A stretch of 36,358 nt of DNA from Polaromonas sp. Lineage in GTDB: Bacteria > Pseudomonadota > Gammaproteobacteria > Burkholderiales > Burkholderiaceae_C. The notes beneath the pieces are model-generated. The model saw only the letters and a list, made by a program, of their open reading frames with translations. It did no database searches and was not told where the DNA came from. Below, piece by piece: positions 25,596-34,500 of this stretch. Position numbers and translations under genes: made by a program. The DNA is taken from the NCBI GenBank assembly GCA_013205645.1, contig JABMMH010000085.1, positions 1 through 36,358 on the forward strand, written 5' to 3'. The stretch's first letter is position 1, and every line of letters starts with the position of its first letter.

Positions 25596-28500
25596 TTAAC
25601 CTTTGGCTTTCGCCAGTGTGGCCACCGTGGGTGCAGCTGGGGCGGGTACGACAGGGACAGCGGCCACCGCCCCACGGACCAGCTTGAGGCTGGCACCAGT
25701 CCCGGAGGTGCTGGCAAACATGCTCGTGGCACTGGTTGCATTCAGCGCAGCGGTCAGGTCATAAATGCCGGTGGTTCCCACCAGTGCGAGCTGGCTGGCA
25801 CTGAGGTTGGTCGCGGTGGCCGTCACGCTGGCGGTGCTCTTGAGTGACAAAACCCCAGACAAGCTCAAGCCCACCGTGCCGCCGATGGACAGACTCGACG
25901 CATCCCACAGCGCCAGACTGCTGCCCGCGCCCCAGAGCTTGCCGATGCTGTTGGCGTAGGTGTTAAGGGTGTAAATACCGCCTACGGTTTTGAGCGCTCC
26001 GGTTGCCCCTAGCTGCAGCGAGCCCGCCTTGATGGCGGCGGTCTGGTTCACCACACTGCTGCCGGCCGTGACCAGCGTCAGCTGATTGGTGACACTGAGC
26101 GCGCCCAACGTCAAACCACCGTCATCGCGCAGGCTGAGCGCGCCGGCACTGCCGCTGACCGTACCCAAAGTGTTGCTAAAGCTGTTCAAGCGGAAGTCGC
26201 CCGTGGCCGCCGCACTGGCCAGCTTGAGCGTGGGCGCGGTGATGGCCGCCGTCTGCGTCACCACCCCATTGCTTTGCAGCGTCAGGGCGGTGGCGTTCAA
26301 GGCTGCCACTTGGAAGCCCGTGTTGTCTAAAAGATTGATGGCAGCTGCCGTCCCCACGTTGCTGAGTGTCCCGACATTGTTGTTCAAGCTGCCCAGCTGA
26401 AACTGACCCGTGCCGCGCAGCGTCAAGGTGCTCGAGGCTGTCCCGGTGAGCGCGCCCACTTGCGACACCATGCCGGTGCTGGACAAGTCCAGTGTCGTGA
26501 AACCCAGCGCGCCCACCGCATAGTTGGCCAGGCCCTTGTACGTCACGGTGGTGGTTGCGCCTTTCAGCGTGCCCACCACATTGCTGTAGCCACCGAACTG
26601 GTAATTGGCGTTGGTCCCGTTGAGGTCCAACTGGCTGGCCGTGATGGCCGCTGACTGGGTGACATTGCCGGTTGATTGCAACCACAAGGTGCCAGTCACA
26701 CTGGCGCTGCTGAGGTTGAATCCGTTGTCGTCGCGCAGGCGAAGGTTGCCTGTGCTGGCCACCAAGTTGGTGATGAGGTTGTTGCTCAGGGACAAGTCGT
26801 AAGAACCACTCACCCCTTGCAGCGTCAGCGTCGGCGTGACCACCGTGGTGCCCGCCACCTGCGCCAAAGAACCCGTCGTCGACAGCGTGATGCCGTTGCT
26901 GGCCACCAGTGCGCCGAGTGCACCCAAGCGGTCGCTGCGGTAGCTCAGCGTGTTCAAGCCGAGCGCGCCGGTGCCGGTCTGCAGCTTGGCGACGTTCTGG
27001 CTGGTGACGTTGTCGACGGTGCCGAGCAAGTTGAAACTGCCCGGTCCGTTGAGCGTGAGCAGCGGCGTGGTCAGCGGTGAAGCTGCCGACACGGTGGCCA
27101 CACCCGTCGCGGTGACGCCCGTGCCCACCGTCAAGCTGAGCGAGCTCAAGCCCGTCAGGTCGGACAAGCTGTAAGCGCTGTTGCTGGCGAACACCAAGCC
27201 GCTGACCTTGCCGGTCAAGCTGCCCGGGGTGCTGCCAACGATCAAGCGATTCGTACCCAGACCCAAGTTAAAGACCGCGTTGTCGCCAAACAAGTTCAAG
27301 CTGCCGGCCACGATGGCCTGGTCTTGCGTCACCGTCGGGGCGGTGACGATCTTCACGCCCAGCATCGGTGCTGCGGTGAGGTACACGCCGCCGCTGGCGG
27401 TGATGCCACTGAGCGTGCTGCTGGCAAGGCCCATGGTTGGGAACTTGGTGACGCTGGTGATGGCGTAGCCGTCTAAGTCGCGCAGCGTCAAGCTGCCAAC
27501 ATTCGCTGCCAATTTGCTGAACTGGTTGCCCGGTTGCCACAAACTAAACGCCGCCGTGCTGCCCGACAGCGACAGTGCGTTGGCTTGAAAGGCCTGCATT
27601 TGCGTCACCGTGGACGGATTGCCCGTGGCGATCAGCGACAAAGTGCCGGTCTCGGTGACCTTGCCGTCGAGCGCCAAGTCGCGACCTGCCTGCAAGCTCA
27701 GGTGGTGGCTGGTGCTGGTGCCGCCCGTGATGGAGCCGACCACGCGTAGACCCGCCAGCGACGTCACTTCAATGTCGCCCTTGCCGCTGATCGTACCGAC
27801 GCGCAACTCATGGGTGGTGTCCGTCGCATCGGTGTCACGGGTCAGGTAGATGCCCATGTTGGCAGCGCTGGCCGTGGCGTTGACCACGCCGCCGGTGGTA
27901 CTGGTGTCGACCGTCGCCACAGCCAGCGGGTTCAGGGCCGTGCCAATCGTGCCGGCACTGGAGATCAGCGTGATATTGGCCGCTTTGACGGCCAAAGGAC
28001 TGGCCCCGCGCGCATCCCGAATGCCCGAAGCAGCGGTCAGGAACACATTGCTGGGTGAGTAGACCTCGGCCACGTTCATCGTATTCAACGCCGACTGCGT
28101 GATGTACATATTCCCGGCCGAACGGGCGGTCAGCGTGCCGGCCCCTAAGTTAACCAGCAGCGGCGCGTCAGCCGTGCCAATGACACCGTTGGCGGCTTCC
28201 AAAATCGCGCCCCGGCCGCTGATGGCCACGACACCACTGCCGGCCACGTTGTAGATGTTGTTGAGCGAAGTCACGCGGATGTTGCCATCGCCCGTGGTCA
28301 CACCGCTGGTGACGGACTTGATGTTGATCGAGTTGTCCAATGAGCTCAGGTACACAAAACCATTGGCCTGCGCCGTCAGCTGCGAGGACTTGGTGTTGAG
28401 CGCGGAATTCTGATTCACCGCGATCTTGTTGTAGCCACCACTGCTCGGCAAGTTCATGGCCGTGTAGCTGGCCAGTTCTGTGGTCTCGCTGCCGGTCAAG

Positions 28501-31500
28501 GTGCCGCCGGCGTTCTTCTTGGCCTGCAGCGTGTTGCGGGTTGAAATGGCGGTGCTCAGCGCCACCGAGCCGGTGCCCAGCAAGACGTTGGACGAGTTGA
28601 AGTACTGGAAAGAAACGTCCTTGCTCTCAGCTGCCGTCAAGGCCACCTTCTGGTCGTCGCTCATCGGCGTTCTCGGGTCAATGATTATTTGACCGTCGTA
28701 ACGCCCGATGGTGCCCGACGCCTTGAGCGTCACCGCCAAATTGCTGCTGATGTTGTTCTCTTTGATCAGCGTGATGGTGTTGGTGTTTTCCTTGAACAGC
28801 AACCCTTTGGGCATGGAGGTCGCCAGTTGCGCATCCGTCCAAGACGAACCCGAAGACAGGTCGGTGGTTTCTTGCGCTGTCAGGACGTAGCTGTAACTCG
28901 GGTTGAAAGTCGCGTCCGCGCTGGTGGCAACAAGGCGAGCATGGGTGGTCTGGTAGTCAGTGGTCTTCTGGCTGTTGTAGGCCGCGATCTTGGCGCTGGT
29001 GTCCAGGCCCAAGGCCGTGATTTCTGACGCGCTGGCGCTGTAATGGAAGTCCGGGTTGTAGGCGGCGGTGCCGCGCATGGCCCAGTAGTCTTTGTAAGCC
29101 TGGTTGTTGCGGATTTTGACAGCGTCAAGCTGCACTTGCAGCGCGGCAGCGTTGGCCGCCGGGTCAGCCGAACGCAGCGACATTTTGTTCCAGGCGCCGA
29201 GCAATTCGTCATAGGTGCGCTGGTCGCGCACCGCTGTGTGGTTGCCGTCATACAGAGAACCGGCAGCAGCCTCAATCGTCACGTTGCCACTGCTGGACTC
29301 GACCGTGTTGAGCCACAAGTTGCCGGTGGTCTGCTTGATGTTGATGTCTTGTGCCGCCTTCGCCGAGAGGCCCCCCAAATAACTGTCGTCACGGGTTTTG
29401 ATGGTCAGCGCCGTGCCGGCACTACCGATGGTGCCGACCGTCGAGTTCAGATCGATCTTGGCACCTTCTACGTTGACAACGCCAGCAGCCTGGGTCATGC
29501 CAATGATGCCGTTGTAGGCCTTCACCGTGACATGCCCGCCATTGGCCACCGGCGTGACAATTTTGCCGACCAGTAAATCAGCCGTGCCCGTGCTGTTCAC
29601 CACGATGTCGCCCCTGCCGGTCGTTGCATTCAAACCGATGCCCCCCGCCGTGTTCAAGATCTGGACGTTGATGGGTCCCGCATCTGTGCCAATACCGTTG
29701 GCGCTGACCAGCGAAATCGAATCCGCCGTGATCTGTGCTGCCGCAGCGGTCTGCGTGATGCTGCCGCCAGTGCTGGTCAGATTGACGGCACCAAACTTGT
29801 TGGTGATGGCACCGGCAATGTTGATGTCACCCGTCAGGCTGGTCACATTCAGCAAACCTTTGTCATAGCCAATGAAGCTGATGGGGATGGCGCGGTCGGC
29901 CCGCACACTGGTGGTGAAGTAATCTCTCTGGCCTTGAACCCAGTCTTCAGTCCGGTAGTTGGTGCGCTTGAAGCACAAGAAGCCGCATTTGTGCCAATCA
30001 CGTGAACCGGTCATGGTCGCCTCGGCGGTGGTAACCGAACGCCAAGTGACATTGAAATCCAGAACGGGAGGCGTCGGCGGTGTCAGACGGAAAAACTTGG
30101 ACATGAACCAGCGGTTTGTAAGACTTGGTTCCGATGCTGTCACGTGACTTGGCAGCGGTGCAGTCACGTACTCCGCTTCCAGCAGCGGGATCGGCGGTTG
30201 CGTTGGATCACCGCTGATGACCGTGTCGTTGGCTCTGGACTTGTCCCAACCGCCGCTCGCGCCCCACAGGTAAGAACTGCTTTCCCAGTAATAGTGCGTT
30301 TTGATCGACTTAGAAAAGCCCGACAACCAAGAGTAAGTCGTGCCGGCAAACGGGTTGTAATTAAAAGCGGTGGGCGATGCTGACGACGTGGAGCTGTCGA
30401 CAGCTCCACGTCGGCCTTTGGTGGTGACTGACGTGTAGGTCGCTACACCCGCGGCGTCTCTGGTGCTGGATATGGTGGTCACCGCATTGACGGTTTTATC
30501 GTCCACCAAATAGGTCTTGCCCAGATCGGTGATGACCACTTTGCCAGAGACGTTGCCCGCGTCAAGACCCAGAATATCGATCGCCCTGTTGGTGTTGTTG
30601 GTCACCGCAATACGCCCGTGACCGTCCATCACCTTGATCTGGCCGCCAGCGGTGTTCATGATGTAGCCGACCAGATTGACGCTACCACCAGTCGCTGCGA
30701 TGGGCGCCACTTCAATGCGGTCGGTCGCTGCGTTGTAATAGGTGTTGGGGATACCGGCAGAGAGGTTGCCGGCGATCGAGAAACGGCTGGTACCGCCGTA
30801 ACGCAAGTAATTGACCCGCTGGGTGTCCATGAGGGCGTTTTGCGCCGCTGACAGGGTCACGTTCCAGTCTGGCTGCCCCGACTGAACGGTGCCGTTGATA
30901 TTGAGGTATTTGGCGCTCAAGAAAACAGCACCGCTGGCAAAAATACCACCCGTGCCTGGGTGGTAACAGCTGGTGTTGAGGCTGGTGATGGGGTTAGACG
31001 ACGTGCCGAGCACGTCGCCTGAGGCACAGACGTTGCCGTTCAGGCCTGCAGCCGCCACACGGGTCTTGTCGTCAGCCGTGAAGGTGCCTAGGTACAAGGA
31101 TTTAGGATCCCCGCCGATGGAATAAAACGCGCTCGGCGAGTCCAAAAAGACTTCACGACCCGAGCTCACATTGGTAGTTGCTCCCTCGATCAGGGGCGTG
31201 TACCCGGCGACGTCCGGGGCGATGATGACGCTGCCGTTGGTGTTGCTCACATTGACAGCGCCCAAGCGGTTGTAAAGGTGGCCGGCGACACGGATGTCCG
31301 GAGCGCGGCCACGGTCGTCGTACAGCGGATCGGCCGCTAGTTTTGCAGTGGCATCAGCGTCTGAAGTGGCCGCCGGCAGCACAGCAGGCGTCCAGGTGGA
31401 TGACAAGTTGATGATTGGCTGGACACTGCCGGCCGCCACCGTCGGGTCAATGCTCTCCATCTTGCCAAAGGCGGCGACCGGGGTGCCGGTGCGGGGGTTG

Positions 31501-34500
31501 AGTGCTGCAATGTCGGCATTGGTGCGGACATTCGCCCCGTTGTACTTGATGAAGCCGCCGGTGCTGTCAACGATCAAGTCTTTGACACGCAACTGGTACG
31601 GGCTGTTGTTGATGATCGTGATCTCGTTGTCGGCATTGGCAATCAAAGAGCCGGTGCCGCCAAATCGATTGGCGGCCACCACGATATTGCCCGACCTGGC
31701 GTAGACGTCGTTGAGCGTGATGTAGTTGGCTGGCACGCTGTCACGGGCCGTCACATAGGTGCTGCCGTCCGGTCTGGTCTGGGTATCAGCAAAGCCCCCA
31801 GCGAGCAACTGGGTTTCGTAATACTCGATCAAGGCGCCAATCTGGGCGTTGTCACCATACTGACTGCGCTGAGCATAGAGCTTGTTCAAGTAGGCGACCC
31901 CATTGCCCACCAAATCTTCGACCGATTTGGTGTAGCTGATGTTGCCCACTTTGGTCGCGGTCACCACATTGCCATTTTCATCAAAGGTAATGCGCTGAAT
32001 GTTGTTAGCGCCCGCCTCGATCGTGCCGCCATTCAGCCGGGCAACGCCAGTGACGTTGTTGCGCGATGCGTTACCACCGTTCAGCTCCAGATTGAGGTCA
32101 ACACCAAAGGCATCTCCAACGGCCTTCAAGGCCTCGGTGTAGAGATCTTTTCCAGTGCCCTTGGCTTTGGTGATGTGTGTGCCTTCCTCGGTGGTCAGGT
32201 AGACCGTGCCGGCGGTGCGCACACTGCTGGCATTGATGGTGATGTTGTTGTTGACGTCCACGGCCGAGGTCGGATTAGGCGTGGCACTGATCGGGAAGGC
32301 GGTCTTGTTGTACAAGTCCACCGTCGAGTTGGCGTTGGCGACATTGGTCCGGCCGCTGCTGTCCACGCCGGCCAAAAATGACACGTAGTCTGTGCCCGTG
32401 ATGGTCGAGCCCGTGCCAATGGTGACGTTGTTGGTATTCGCAATGATGGCGTTGGCATCACCCGCGGCCGCAGCGGCCAGACCATACGTGCTGGTGCTGG
32501 TAGAAGTGTTCAAGTTGCTTTGGCTGAGGGCCGAAAAGGTGATGTTGCCCAGGACATCCACACTTGAATTGCTGCCCATCGAAGCCGTCGCCAACAGACC
32601 GCCCACGCTGCTGTCGCCGGTCGCATGGATGTTGGCCTCGCCGCCAGCACCGACGATCAGACCAGCCGCAATCAACTTGACCGCTGCCGAGGCATCGACG
32701 TTGTTACGTGCCGCCACATTGAAAGTGCCGGGGTCGGCATAGGTGCCGGTGACGGTGACGTGGGCGTTATTGCCAATTTGCGCCAGACTGCTCAGGCCCG
32801 TGATATTGGTGTTGCTGAGCGCCGCTGCCGCGCCCACCACACCGCCTGATCCAGCGGAGACATCAGAATCCTGCGAGGGCTTGACGACCGCATTGCGAGC
32901 CGTGATCTCTAGCGCGTGCGTGCTCAGGTTCGACGCGTCACCCAAGGCGCTCGACACGCTGTTGTTGATGGTGTGCGTCACACTGCCGCCTGCAGCGCCG
33001 ACCAGGGAGGCTTGGAGCGAATCGACGTGGCCCGTGACGTTCGCGGTGTCATCGGCACTGACGCTGATGGCGCCAGCAGTCGCCACCGTCCCGGCATTGC
33101 CGTAGGTGAGCTGGGTGCTGGTGGTGCGGCTGGTGTCGGTCAATGCGACGGCCGCTGCCCCGGCGATCACGCCGCCGCTGCCAGCCGTGGCATTGGCTTC
33201 TGCAAATTCCTGGCCGGAGGTACTGATATTCAGCGCGCCGCCAACGCTACCGGTGATACCACTGACGCCGCCGGCATCCGTGCGCAAGGTTCCGCCCACG
33301 GTGACATGCGACACCGCAGCACCAACTGCCACAAACCCACCCTGAACTGCAATCGAGGTGGCCGTGCCTGACAAGGTGTCCGCCGCGCTGATGTTCACGT
33401 CACCGGTGATGTTGAAGACGCTGCCGCCGCCGACCTGCGTCAGCACATCACCACCCACATTGGTTTGACTGACGACCGCATTGGCCCCAAACAGCAAGCC
33501 GCCACCGGCAGCCGTTGAATAGCTCACAGCCGAACCGTCGGACGCTGAAGACAGGTTGAGTCCAGCCGCTGTCACTGACGCGTTGCTGCCCAATTTGGCC
33601 GTGACATTGGCATCGAGCGATGCGGTCGAGGTCGACACGCCGACAGTGCCCAAAATGGCTACCGCAGCAGCAATCGATTGGGCACGCGCATCGGCTGAGT
33701 CGCTGGCCGACACGCTGACCATTTGGCCTGTGCTGTTGACGGTGGCGGAGTCATTGATGCGTGCAGTGACATTCCCGCTGGAAGTGGCATGGGCATCGGC
33801 ACCGGCACCAGCAATGATGCCCGCCGCGCTGGCCACCGTGTTGGCGGCAGTATCTCCACTGCGGGACGCTGTGATGTTGACCGCACCCGAGGTACTGATG
33901 GAGCCACCGATTTCGGCAATAACCGTGCCGGTATTGGTGGCATCAGCCCGCGCCACACCAACCGCGCCGGAGCCGACCGCTGCGCCGTAAGCTTCAGACT
34001 TGACAGAAGCACTGTCGCTGGCCGTCACGTTGACGCTACTGGCCGTGACCGTGCCGGCCAGACCCGCATGCACCTGCGTGTTGTTGGTGGCAATGCCCAC
34101 CGCCGCGCCAATGCCGACAAAGCCGGCACCGCCGGCGAAGGTGATCACGCGGTTGGCCTTGTCGCGTGTGGTGCCGCTGTTTTTGTCGTCAGAGCTCGCT
34201 TGAACCGTGACGGCGTTGCTGCCCTGGCTAACGGCCGTGCCGCTGACAGAGGCCTCGATGGCTGAGCCGTAGCTGGTGACGGCCACTGCCGCACCGACAC
34301 CCGCACCAAAATACCCACCAGCCACGCCACCGGCCATGTTGAGAGTGTCCACATGCTGGGCCGCCGTGACGCTCAGTCCACCCGAGGTCACGCTACCACC
34401 CGTGATGGTGGCTGTCGTGGCGTCAGCCGCACCCGCGTTGACCTTGGTCTGCGTCTGGTAACTGGCCGCTGCATTAGAGCTGGTGGTCTCACCACTGCTC

